Positions 15,379-23,680 of a stretch of 64,000 bases of DNA are shown here, piece after piece. The notes below the pieces were generated by a model, which saw only the letters and a program-made list of their open reading frames with translations, ran no database searches and was not told where the DNA came from. The first letter of the stretch is position 1. The number at the start of each line of letters is the position of its first letter. Made by a program: the position numbers and the translations under genes. Source of the stretch: UBA7672 sp040398465 (GTDB lineage: Bacteria; Pseudomonadota; Alphaproteobacteria; Caulobacterales; Hyphomonadaceae). Location: contig JBBAUA010000006.1 of the NCBI GenBank assembly GCA_040398465.1, forward strand, positions 30,813 to 94,812, written 5' to 3'.

Positions 15379-16548
15379 ATGGCGATCAAGACGATCGACC
15401 CGCAAGTTCAGAAGAACGCGAAATCGAAGGCCGCTTCGGCTCTCGCCGCGAAGATTCTCACGCCGCCAAGACTGCCGCTCGACCAGATCGTGGTCGGCGA
15501 CTGCATCGAATCGATGAACGCGCTGCCGCCCAACTCGATCGACCTTATCTTTGCCGACCCGCCCTACAACCTCCAGCTCGGCGGCGACCTCACGCGCCCC
15601 GACAACTCCCATGTCGACGCCGTGAATAACGAGTGGGACAAGTTTGCCTCGTTTGCAGCGTACGATGAATTCACGCGCAACTGGCTCAAGGCAGCCCGCC
15701 GCATCCTGAAGCCCGACGGCGCCATCTGGGTCATCGGCTCCTATCACAACATCTTCCGCGTCGGCGCCGCGATCCAAGACCTGGGCTTCTGGATTCTCAA
15801 CGACGTGGTCTGGAACAAGTCGAACCCGATGCCCAACTTCAAGGGCACGCGCCTCGCCAATGCGCACGAAACCCTGATCTGGGCCGCGCGCAGCCAGGAG
15901 CAGAAGAGATATACCTTCAACTACGACGCGCTGAAGGCCGGCAACGAAGACATCCAGGCGCGCTCTGACTGGTGGACCTTCCCGATCTGCTCGGGCGGCG
16001 AACGCCTGAAAGGCGAAGACGGGCGCAAGTCGCATCCGACGCAGAAGCCCGAAGCCCTGCTCCACCGCATCATCGTCGGCACCACCAATCCGGGCGACGT
16101 GATCCTCGATCCGTTCTTCGGCACCGGCACCACCGGCGCCGTCGCGAAACTGCTCGGCCGCCACTTCATCGGCCTCGAGCGTGACGCTGATTACATCGAC
16201 GTCGCCACCCGCCGCATCGCCAATGTCCGCACGCTCGGCGCCGAGGACATCGAGGTGCAATCGAGCAAGAAAGCCGAACCGCGCGTCCCCTTCGGCGCGC
16301 TGGTCGAACACGGCCTCGTCCGCCCCGGCGATCGCCTGTTCTGCCCGCAGAACCGCCACGTCGCCCGCGTCCGCGCCGACGGCTCGCTGGCCAATGGCGA
16401 CGCAAGCGGCTCGATCCACCGCATGGGCGCCCACGTCCAGAACGCGCCCTCCTGCAATGGCTGGACCTTCTGGCACTACAAGTCCGACCAGGGCCTAGCG
16501 CCGATCGACCTGCTGCGCCGGAAATTCCGGACACAGATGGGGCTGTAG
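15379..16548 (+). CDS. ccrM: Cell-cycle-regulated DNA adenine-N6 methyltransferase CcrM (GANTC)
   Basis: Orphan beta-class N6-adenine methyltransferase that methylates the A of GANTC and times transcription in Caulobacter-type bacteria. 389 residues: catalytic DPPY at 60-63, followed by NLQLGGDLTRPD and the family insert HVDAVNNEWDKF; target-recognition middle part; SAM-binding DPFFGTGTT at 244-252; and a C-terminal RAMA-type domain (about 290-389) as in CcrM and HinfI-like enzymes. No restriction gene is near. The promoter region carries a CtrA-like box and two GANTC sites. Start ATG 15379 fits the family start. Confidence 0.96.
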   Translation: MAIKTIDPQVQKNAKSKAASALAAKILTPPRLPLDQIVVGDCIESMNALPPNSIDLIFADPPYNLQLGGDLTRPDNSHVDAVNNEWDKFASFAAYDEFTRNWLKAARRILKPDGAIWVIGSYHNIFRVGAAIQDLGFWILNDVVWNKSNPMPNFKGTRLANAHETLIWAARSQEQKRYTFNYDALKAGNEDIQARSDWWTFPICSGGERLKGEDGRKSHPTQKPEALLHRIIVGTTNPGDVILDPFFGTGTTGAVAKLLGRHFIGLERDADYIDVATRRIANVRTLGAEDIEVQSSKKAEPRVPFGALVEHGLVRPGDRLFCPQNRHVARVRADGSLANGDASGSIHRMGAHVQNAPSCNGWTFWHYKSDQGLAPIDLLRRKFRTQMGL

Positions 16549-16625
16549 GTCTCGAAGACATCCTCTTCATTTTCCAGCGGCGCATGTCGTAGGCTTGCCT
16601 TGCAACAACGAGGTAGGCTCGACAC

Positions 16626-17267
16626 ATGTCCAAAGCCCGGGTGAACTGCTTCTCCATCTCGCTCGATGGCTACGGCGCCGGACCGAACCAGAGTCTCGAG
16701 AACCCGCTCGGCGAGCGCGGCCCCGAGCTCCATAACTGGTTCTTCCCGACCCGGACCGTTCAGAAAAAAGTCTTCAACCAGGATGGCGGCCAGACCGGCG
16801 TCGACAATGACATGGCCGAACGCTCGTTCGAGAATGTCGGCGCCTGGATCCTCGGCCGCAACATGTTCGGCCCCGTGCGCGGCGACTGGCCGGATGACAG
16901 CTGGAAAGGCTGGTGGGGCGACGTCCCGCCCTATGATTGCGATGTGTTCGTTCTCACACACTATCCGCGCAAGTCCTTCGCCCTCGCCGGCACGACGTTC
17001 CACTTCATCACCGACGGCCCCCTCGCCGCGCTCGAAAAAGCGAAGGCTTCGGCAAAGAACAAGGACGTCCGCATCGGCGGCGGCGCCTCGACAATCCGCC
17101 AATACCTGCAGGCCGGCCTGATCGACGAAATGCATCTCGCCGTCAGCCCCGTCGTCTTCGGCAAAGGCGAACACCTGCTGCATGGCATCAACTTGCCCGC
17201 GCTTGGCTTGAAAACCGTCAAGCTCGTCGCCGGCGAAGGCGCGACGCACTACCTGCTGTCGAGATAA
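16626..17267 (+). CDS. Dihydrofolate reductase / RibD C-terminal domain family protein
   Basis: 213 residues covering one RibD-C domain: VNCFSISLDGYGAGP at the start, WILGRNMFGP, VFVLTHYPR, the nucleotide-binding VRIGGGASTIRQYLQAGLIDEMHLAVSPVV split over residues 148-176, and a closing beta strand. Stand-alone members are presumed NADPH-dependent reductases; the substrate is not known, and there are no riboflavin genes near. Convergent with the metallo-hydrolase gene, whose stop lies four bases away. Confidence 0.87.
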   Translation: MSKARVNCFSISLDGYGAGPNQSLENPLGERGPELHNWFFPTRTVQKKVFNQDGGQTGVDNDMAERSFENVGAWILGRNMFGPVRGDWPDDSWKGWWGDVPPYDCDVFVLTHYPRKSFALAGTTFHFITDGPLAALEKAKASAKNKDVRIGGGASTIRQYLQAGLIDEMHLAVSPVVFGKGEHLLHGINLPALGLKTVKLVAGEGATHYLLSR

Positions 17268-17270
17268 CGG

Positions 17271-18605
17271 CTACTGCAGCCCCTTCCGGGCTTCCGCCAG
17301 ACCCTGATTCAGCCAGCCGAGCTCGTTGCGGTTGGTCGATGCCTTCACCAGCGCCTCGAAGGCTGCCACGCGTGCGCGTAGAACATCCTTGTCCCCCGGC
17401 GCGCCTTCGAGGCCGATCGATGTCAGGTGCAACGCCTCCACCAGCTTGCCCTGCCCGATCAGACTTCCCGCCTCATCCGCAATCGCCTTCCCACCGCCCG
17501 CCAGCTTCACTAGCGAACCCGAAACGCTGTCCCGTCCTTCCGGAAACATCCCGGCCGGATCGCCATCGAACCAGCCAGCATAGCCTTCAAAGATCCCACG
17601 GACCGACCACGAGATCTTGCCATACCCCTCGCCCACATCGAGCGCGGGCGGCAGCTTGATCTCGCGCATCAGCGTGTGCACGTCCTTGCCCTCGTTCATG
17701 CCCTTCAGCACGGCGTCGTGCACATAGACGATGGCGTCGCGCATCTTCGTGAACTGCGCGCGCACATTGTCCTTGCCGACGATCGCCGGGCCATGGCTCG
17801 GGATCACGACTTCCGGCTCGAGCGCGAGAACCTTGTCCAGCGAATTGATGTAGTCCATCGGCCAGCGCGGCCGGGTGCCGCGCAACGTGTACATGTTCGG
17901 AAACGACTCGTAGAAATTGTCGCCCACGAATGCGGCCTTCAGGCTCGGCGCCCACACGGTGAGATGATCCGGCGTCTCGCCCGGCGTCGAGATCAGCTGC
18001 AGCTTCACGCCTCCGACGTCGAGGTCCAGCGTGTCGCGAAACGTGATGTCCGGCACGATGCCCAGCACGTTCGGCGCCGGCCCCGCCTGCATAGGCGCCG
18101 CTGCCGCGGCCGCCCCGCCGCTTCCGGCAAACTGGAACTGCGCCGCATTCCGCCGCCCGAAGAAACCCGCGAGCATGCGCTGATAGCCGAGAAACTCTCC
18201 GAACGATTCCTGCGCCACCACCTTCGCGCCGAGCGGCTTCCACAGCACCACGCCACCCGTATGGTCGCCATGACCATGCGTCAGGATCACATAGGCGGCC
18301 TTTGTCACGCCGCCCTTCTGCAGCAGGTCGAAATGCGCCTTCGACGCCGGTGGCCGCGACGTGTCGATGATCACGGCGCCGGCCGGCGTATCGAGCACGA
18401 TCGTGTTCGACGACACGTTGCGGCCGAGCACGTAGCGAAGTCCCGGCGCCACCGTGATGACTTCGAGATTCTGCGTCGGGTCGGCAAAGTCCATGCTGGA
18501 CGGCAGCGGCGGCGCCGCCACGCGTCCGGGCTGCGCCTCAACCGGCCCCATGGCCTGGCACGACGCCAACCCGATCGTCGCCAGCAAAGCGATGATGTTC
18601 CTCAT
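17271..18605 (-). CDS. Alkylsulfatase-like metallo-beta-lactamase-fold lipoprotein
   Basis: 444 residues, signal peptide with lipobox LASC (C16). The zinc site HGHGDH lies at 110-115, followed by further MBL-fold motifs (VIPSHGPAIVG). After the MBL domain comes a helical region with RGIFEGYAGWFDGDPAGMFP, the hallmark of the alkylsulfatase dimerisation domain of SdsA1/YjcS. The usual C-terminal SCP2-like domain is missing, so the protein is shorter than true alkylsulfatases (about 650). It is probably an exported hydrolase, with the ester type uncertain. ATG 18605 gives the lipoprotein signal. Confidence 0.85.
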   Translation of the reverse strand: MRNIIALLATIGLASCQAMGPVEAQPGRVAAPPLPSSMDFADPTQNLEVITVAPGLRYVLGRNVSSNTIVLDTPAGAVIIDTSRPPASKAHFDLLQKGGVTKAAYVILTHGHGDHTGGVVLWKPLGAKVVAQESFGEFLGYQRMLAGFFGRRNAAQFQFAGSGGAAAAAAPMQAGPAPNVLGIVPDITFRDTLDLDVGGVKLQLISTPGETPDHLTVWAPSLKAAFVGDNFYESFPNMYTLRGTRPRWPMDYINSLDKVLALEPEVVIPSHGPAIVGKDNVRAQFTKMRDAIVYVHDAVLKGMNEGKDVHTLMREIKLPPALDVGEGYGKISWSVRGIFEGYAGWFDGDPAGMFPEGRDSVSGSLVKLAGGGKAIADEAGSLIGQGKLVEALHLTSIGLEGAPGDKDVLRARVAAFEALVKASTNRNELGWLNQGLAEARKGLQ

Positions 18606-18799
18606 CCTAGGCTCCTTCGCCGTACCGACGCCGGTTGTGGTACCGACACCCGGCAAAAGCTGCAATCGCGTCCCGCGACGTCGAGCCGGGGAACGGCCTC
18701 CCTTGGCGCAAGGCGATTCTTTGCCCGCAACGCCCGGTGCGCCATTCCAAATCCGGAACCTGCTTCCTATCTCGACCGGAGAACCAGAGGGATCCATCA

Positions 18800-19417
18800 A
18801 TGAAGCTTTACTACGCGCCGGGCGCCTGCTCACTCGCCACCCACATCCTGCTGCGTGAGGCAGGCCTGTCGTTCGACCTCGAAAAGGTCGATATCCGCAA
18901 GAAGACCACGGAGCACGGCGAAGACTGGATGGCGCTGAACCCGAAGGGTTACGTACCGGCACTCCGCATGGACGACGGCGATATCCTGACCGAGAATGTC
19001 GTTCTTCACGGCTATGTCGCGGACCTCAAGCCCGAACTGAAACTCGCCCCCGCGCACGGCACGAAGGCGCGCCTGAAGCAGGACGAACTGGCCGTCTATG
19101 TCTCGACCGAGATCCACAAATCCTACGGCGCGCTGTTCAACCCCGCGATCACTGACGATGCGCGCAAGGCGGCGATCGACAAGCTGCAAACGCGCTACAG
19201 GCTGATCGAACAGCTTTTGTCCGACGGCCGCACCTACGTCACAGGCGAGCCCTTCACGTCCGTCGACGCCTATCTGTTCACCGTCACCAGCTGGGCGAAT
19301 TCGCTGAAGGTCGACCTGTCGGCCTTCCCGAAACTCCTCGCCTACCAGCAGCGCGTTGCCGCCCGCCCCGCAGTGCAGGCAGCGCTCGTGGCCGAGGGTC
19401 TGGTGAAGGCGGCCTGA
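18800..19417 (+). CDS. Glutathione S-transferase, beta-class-like
   Basis: 205 residues. Opens MKLYYAPGACSLATHILLRE, the standard N-terminal thioredoxin-like domain of bacterial GSTs including the conserved Cys10 of the beta class, with the cis-Pro in GYVPAL and the glutathione-gamma-glutamyl site LTENVV. The all-helical C-terminal domain starts near residue 85 and has SVDAYLFTV. Conjugates or reduces small electrophiles in the cytoplasm; substrate unknown. AGAGGGA precedes ATG 18800. Divergent from the alkylsulfatase-like gene. Confidence 0.93.
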   Translation: MKLYYAPGACSLATHILLREAGLSFDLEKVDIRKKTTEHGEDWMALNPKGYVPALRMDDGDILTENVVLHGYVADLKPELKLAPAHGTKARLKQDELAVYVSTEIHKSYGALFNPAITDDARKAAIDKLQTRYRLIEQLLSDGRTYVTGEPFTSVDAYLFTVTSWANSLKVDLSAFPKLLAYQQRVAARPAVQAALVAEGLVKAA

Positions 19418-19435
19418 ACGACAGCCCGCGCGTCG

Positions 19436-19978
19436 CTACTTTGCAGCAGCGGCGCGCGTGTGCGCTTCGGTCAGCGTCGGATAGTACTGCATGAACACCG
19501 TGTCGGTCGTGCCGGCGTGCTGGTCGTGGCAGGAATAGCAGGCCTGGCTGCGCGGGATTGCGTTGCCCACCGTTGAGGCAGCGCCGAAGCCGTAGAACGT
19601 CCAGGTGCCCGGGCCCGCCTTTTCGTCCTTCACATGCAGCGAACGGCCGATGACTTCGCCCTGCGTCTTGCCGCCCTTGGCCGGCGCGATTTCCTCGACC
19701 GGCCGCCGCACCTCGAGCTGGAAGATCGCGCCGACGGGAAACTTTCCGGTCGAAACGAATGCGTCGTAGCTTTCCGGATCGAGCCGCACCGTGTTCAGCG
19801 TCACGCCGCCATCGCCTTCATAGCTCAGCGCATAGGTCGTCCCCACCGTAGGCCAGCGATCCATGTTCTGCGGAATGACGATGCGGCCCTCCGCATCATA
19901 GCTCGGGCCCGCAAAGGCGGCAGCGGCAAGGGAGGCGCCGGCAACGAGGCCGGCGGCGATCAGCGTCAGGCGTTTCAT
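19436..19978 (-). CDS. Cytochrome P460 family protein (periplasmic c-type haem)
   Basis: 180 residues with a signal peptide ending AFAG. The mature part begins IVIPQNMDRWPTVGTTYAL and ends with the haem site CYSCH (C147, C150, H151) and MQYYPTL, the layout of cytochrome P460 proteins. Some members oxidise hydroxylamine or detoxify NO, others are only electron carriers. Lysines are present in the middle (PAKGGK), but whether the P460 lysine-haem cross-link forms cannot be told. ATG 19978 gives the clean signal peptide. Next to, and same strand as, the secreted 'G-x-W-x-N' protein, 173 bases downstream of it. Confidence 0.82.
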   Translation of the reverse strand: MKRLTLIAAGLVAGASLAAAAFAGPSYDAEGRIVIPQNMDRWPTVGTTYALSYEGDGGVTLNTVRLDPESYDAFVSTGKFPVGAIFQLEVRRPVEEIAPAKGGKTQGEVIGRSLHVKDEKAGPGTWTFYGFGAASTVGNAIPRSQACYSCHDQHAGTTDTVFMQYYPTLTEAHTRAAAAK

Positions 19979-20151
19979 GTCAGCATCCCGTATCAGGCGG
20001 CCTCCGTGTACGGAGGCTCGTTGTTTGACCCGTGTGGATTCAGCGGCCAATGCGCTGGAAAAGCAAGCGTCCTACCCCCGCGTTTGCGGACACAGACTCG
20101 ACCAATCAGGTCAGCTGCCCCGATCCAGCGCAGGCCTGAAGCCGCGCCGCC

Positions 20152-21276
20152 CTATTCCTCGTCGGCGTTCGCCGCGACGGTGCCACCCGCGCGCTCCTGG
20201 GCGCGCGCGCCGGCGAGAATGCCCTCCATGGCGTAATTGCCTTCATGGCAGGCGTATTCGTAGGACGGCTCCGGCGACAGGTTGAACGCCATCTCGCCTT
20301 TCCACGCCTGGGTGAATTGGGCGGGATCATCGACGGTGAATTCGTAGACGATCTGCTTGTCGTCCCAGCGCGAGAACCGCTCGGTCAGCACGCCATCGTT
20401 GCTGAGATAACCGCGCTGCTGCGGGTGCACGTTGCGCGTCTCCACAACCAGCGCATCGCCCTCATACCAGCCGACCGAGTCGCCCAGCCACTGCTTGATC
20501 ACGTCCGGCCGAAAGCTTGCCCGCGCGTCTGCTGCTGATCCGAAGATCGGCACGATGCGCGCATCGTGCACCATCTCTACCAGGATCATCGCATGCGTCG
20601 GAGACTGCACGATCTGGTAGGTGTTGTTGTACAGCACGTTCGTCATCACCGGCCCGCCGGTGTTGCCGAAGCCGATGATGCAGCGCTCGCCCATCGGGCG
20701 CGTTTCGGGATTGTCATAGCTGCCAAAGCCGCCGCCGGCATTGCGATCGACGGCGCCCGGTCCCTGCACCGTGCCGGTCGGCGCCGGCGCGCCGGTCGGG
20801 CGGACGGCTGGTGCAGCAGGTCGCGCCTCGGCGGCAGCGCCCTTGCGCGGAATGCGGCCATTGGCCGGCTCCACGATCCACGACGACCGGGGCGCGCCCT
20901 TCACCCGCGCGACATGGCTTCCCTGGTCCACCCAGAACGCGTTGTATCCGCCGCCCGAAAGAAGGTCGGTGCCGTCCAGCAGCTTCACGTCCTCGGGGCG
21001 GTTCGGCTTGGCGTCTTCCCGGGTCCGGTTGTTGTAGTAGTCCGCGCCCTCCATCTTCGCGACTTCGGCATCGGTCATGATCAGGTTCGGATACTCTGGC
21101 GCACGCTGCATGTCGGTGATCGACGAATTGCTCCAGTAGCCCTGCAGATCCGGCGCACCCCAACTGGTCTTTGGCGGCGTGAAGCCGGGCGCGCTCGTCT
21201 GCGCAAAGGCTGCTCCGCCCAACGCCGCCGAAGCGATCGTCGCCAACAACGCACAAGCCAAACGCGTGGACCGCAT
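20152..21276 (-). CDS. Secreted protein of unknown function, paralogue A (PDL-x-G-x-W family)
   Basis: 374 residues with a signal peptide ending AFAQ. The mature protein shows APDLQGYWSNSSI, GGYNAFWVDQG, SSWIVEPANGRIP, a Pro/Ala/Gly-rich insert (about 150-175), GERCIIGF, NNTYQIVQSP, EMVHDARIVPIF, WLGDSVGWYEGDALVVETRN and a closing YEYACHEGNYAMEGILAGAR. The family is common, as I recall it, in Acidobacteria and alphaproteobacteria without a known role; Cys and acidic residues suggest a soluble periplasmic fold. A second copy lies at 30801-31853. ATG 21276 is preceded (minus strand) by CCGGAGGAGACTAAAG. Confidence 0.75.
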   Translation of the reverse strand: MRSTRLACALLATIASAALGGAAFAQTSAPGFTPPKTSWGAPDLQGYWSNSSITDMQRAPEYPNLIMTDAEVAKMEGADYYNNRTREDAKPNRPEDVKLLDGTDLLSGGGYNAFWVDQGSHVARVKGAPRSSWIVEPANGRIPRKGAAAEARPAAPAVRPTGAPAPTGTVQGPGAVDRNAGGGFGSYDNPETRPMGERCIIGFGNTGGPVMTNVLYNNTYQIVQSPTHAMILVEMVHDARIVPIFGSAADARASFRPDVIKQWLGDSVGWYEGDALVVETRNVHPQQRGYLSNDGVLTERFSRWDDKQIVYEFTVDDPAQFTQAWKGEMAFNLSPEPSYEYACHEGNYAMEGILAGARAQERAGGTVAANADEE

Positions 21277-21491
21277 CTTTAGTCTCCTCCGGATCAGCGA
21301 CGCGCGATGTCTTGCCGCAGCGTCTGCCTGTGGCCGTTTTTGCAGCTAGCTCCGTACAGAGGCAAGCTTGGCGGGGCGGCTAGAGGTGGGATTTTCCAGT
21401 TCACACGGCGTTGTGTAGGGAAATCGACACGATCTTTGCTGCAACGCCGCAATCAGCTAGTGAACTGTTTCCAGGACGGGAGTGCAGGCGA

Positions 21492-23177
21492 ATGTCGGAC
21501 GGCGTGGTGATTGCGAACCTTCTGGCGACGATTCGCCAGGCCGCACAGGACGCCGAGGGGTATTTCCTCGACCTCCGCAAATCCGTGGCCGCCGTGGTCG
21601 CCCCCGGCGGCAAGGTTGACCGCAAGAAGATCGACGAGGAACAGCGCGCCACGCACGGCCTCGCCTGGGTGCTCACCTATGTCGAAACGCTGAAGGAAAC
21701 CGCCAACTGGGCCGAGCGCATCAACGCCGAAGGCCGCTTCGGCGAGATTGAACAGCTGCTCACCCAGATCCTGTTCGGCGAATATCTCTACCAGCTCGGC
21801 GGCGGCCTGCCGATGACGCAGCTTGAGATTGTGCGCCCGAGCGACATGACCGCCGACGCCTCCGTCATCCAGAAACTCGGCACGCCGGCGATCATCACAC
21901 TGATCACGCGCGGCAACACCCCTGCCGCACGCATGGCGGCCGCCAAGCACATCCGTGGTTTCATCGATAGCCAGAAGGCGACCATCGAATACACCGGGCT
22001 CGAAGAGACCTTCGAACAGATCCGCGACCAGTTCCGCGCCTTCGGCAAGGCAGTCGTCGAACCCTACGCTCACGAATGGCATCTCAAGGACGAACTCATC
22101 CCTGACAGCGTCGTCAAGCAGATGGGCGAGATGGGCGTGTTCGGCCTCACCATCCCTGAAGAGTTCGGCGGCCTCGGTCTCGGCAAGACGGCGATGTGTG
22201 TCGTCTCCGAAGAGCTCTCGCGCGCCTATATCGGCGTCGGCTCGCTCGGCACGCGCTCGGAGATCGCGGCCGAACTTCTGCTCGTCGGCGGCACGCGCGC
22301 CCAGCAGGAGAAGTATCTCCCCGGCATCGCGTCCGGCGAAATCCTGCCGACCGCCGTGTTTACCGAACCGAACACCGGCTCGGATCTCGGCTCGCTGCGA
22401 ACTCGCGCGACGAAGGACGGCGCCAACTGGAAGATCACCGGCAACAAGACCTGGATCACCCACGCCGCCCGCGCCGACCTGATGACGGTCCTCGCCCGCT
22501 CCATCCCGGACACCAACAATTTCTCCGGCCTCTCGATGTTCCTGTGCGAGAAGCCGCGCGGCACCGATGACAACCCCTTCCCCGCAAACGGCATGACGGG
22601 CGGCGAGATCGAAGTGCTCGGCTATCGCGGCATGAAGGAATACGAACTTGGCTTCGACGGCTTCGAAGTGCCGGCCGAGAATCTGCTCGGCGAAATCGAG
22701 GGCCAGGGCTTCAAGCACCTGATGGCCACTTTCGAAGGCGCCCGCATCCAGACCGCAGCGCGCGCCATCGGCGTCGCGCAGAACGCGCTCGAGCTTGGCC
22801 TCAGGTATTCGCTCGATCGAACCCAGTTCGGCCGGCAGATCTTCGACTTCCCGCGCACGAGCGACAAGCTTGTGATGATGGCCGCCGAACTGATCGGCGT
22901 CCGCCAGCTCACCTACTTCTCTGCGCGTCAGAAGGACGACGGCAAACGCTGCGACCTCGAAGCCGGCCTCGCCAAGATGCTGGCCGCCCGCATCGCCTGG
23001 GCCGCCGCCGACAACGCGCTGCAGGTCCACGGCGGCAACGGCTTCGCGCTTGAGTATCCCATCAGCCGCGTCCTCTGCGACGCCCGCATCCTCAACATCT
23101 TCGAGGGCGCCGGCGAAGTGCAGGCCATGGTCATCGCGCGCCGCACCATCGACGAGCTCATCGGCGCGAAGAACTAA
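21492..23177 (+). CDS. Acyl-CoA dehydrogenase with N-terminal extension, candidate methylsuccinyl-CoA dehydrogenase
   Basis: FAD enzyme oxidising an acyl-CoA and passing electrons to ETF. 561 residues, about 170 more than ordinary acyl-CoA dehydrogenases: residues 1-170 form a helical extension (DLRKSVAAVVAPGGK..., TLKETANWAERINAEG), then the usual fold with TEPNTGSDLGSLRT, WITHA, GYRGMKEYELGFDGF and the catalytic Glu in FEGAGEVQ (E538). This size and the extension are typical of (2S)-methylsuccinyl-CoA dehydrogenase of the ethylmalonyl-CoA pathway, but a long-chain or other CoA substrate is not excluded. ATG 21492 follows GGGAGTGCAGGCG. Confidence 0.9.
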   Translation: MSDGVVIANLLATIRQAAQDAEGYFLDLRKSVAAVVAPGGKVDRKKIDEEQRATHGLAWVLTYVETLKETANWAERINAEGRFGEIEQLLTQILFGEYLYQLGGGLPMTQLEIVRPSDMTADASVIQKLGTPAIITLITRGNTPAARMAAAKHIRGFIDSQKATIEYTGLEETFEQIRDQFRAFGKAVVEPYAHEWHLKDELIPDSVVKQMGEMGVFGLTIPEEFGGLGLGKTAMCVVSEELSRAYIGVGSLGTRSEIAAELLLVGGTRAQQEKYLPGIASGEILPTAVFTEPNTGSDLGSLRTRATKDGANWKITGNKTWITHAARADLMTVLARSIPDTNNFSGLSMFLCEKPRGTDDNPFPANGMTGGEIEVLGYRGMKEYELGFDGFEVPAENLLGEIEGQGFKHLMATFEGARIQTAARAIGVAQNALELGLRYSLDRTQFGRQIFDFPRTSDKLVMMAAELIGVRQLTYFSARQKDDGKRCDLEAGLAKMLAARIAWAAADNALQVHGGNGFALEYPISRVLCDARILNIFEGAGEVQAMVIARRTIDELIGAKN

Positions 23178-23224
23178 CGCCGCCAGGCGAACGCACTACT
23201 TCCTCTGGAAAGAGGAGCGCCGCC

Positions 23225-23491
23225 ATGGCTGAACCGATCCGCATTGAGCACCCCGTCTTCCTGCATGACGGGGAGGTCGCCTTCGGCGCCGTGCGCGCCG
23301 TGAACAAAAGCGTCCTGATCATCTACATCGAGAATGCAGGCGATTTCACCGTGCCTATCAGCGCCGTGCAGGATGTTCACGACGCCAAGGTGGTCCTCGA
23401 CGGTTCCAAGCTCGACAAGAAGACGCTGGCCGCCATCAACCGGGCCCACGCCGCCGAAGACGAGGAAGACCACGCGCCGGTCGACGGCTGA
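23225..23491 (+). CDS. Small acidic protein, unknown family
   Basis: 88 residues, soluble. Residues 1-60 look like a compact beta domain (HPVFLHDGEVAFGAVRAV, VLIIYIENAGDFTVPIS, AVQDVHDAKVVLD), reminiscent of PRC-barrel or DUF2171-type folds; the end is acidic (AEDEEDHAPVDG). AGAGGAG lies nine bases before ATG 23225. It follows the acyl-CoA dehydrogenase by 47 bases and could share its transcript. No function assigned. Confidence 0.65.
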   Translation: MAEPIRIEHPVFLHDGEVAFGAVRAVNKSVLIIYIENAGDFTVPISAVQDVHDAKVVLDGSKLDKKTLAAINRAHAAEDEEDHAPVDG

Positions 23492-23648
23492 GATCCTTGG
23501 CGGGACATCCGCGTAGCGAGCGTTACACCCAGCCGGCGCTGACTGCAGTGTGGCCAGTGCGATAACATCGACGATAATCGCGCTGCTTCCCGGTTGCAGC
23601 GGCGCAGCCCTGTCGACATGATTGTTGCAACGCAGGGCCGGCGAACTT

Positions 23649-23676
23649 CGTCTCCTGTTTAACCAAACAGGAGACG
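23649..23676 (+). promoter_or_regulatory. Perfect 12-bp hairpin enclosing the Shine-Dalgarno of the AbgT gene
   Basis: CGTCTCCTGTTT (23649-23660), loop AACC, AAACAGGAGACG (23665-23676). All 12 pairs are Watson-Crick. The right arm contains AGGAG, the ribosome site of the ATG at 23681, so in mRNA the site would be base-paired. As DNA it is equally a symmetric operator. See findings. Confidence 0.7.
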
Positions 23677-23680
23677 CCGC

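Noticed and set aside
21453..23030. A 525-codon minus-strand frame opposite the acyl-CoA dehydrogenase
   Set aside because: Mirror of a well-supported gene; no start signal, no family pattern.
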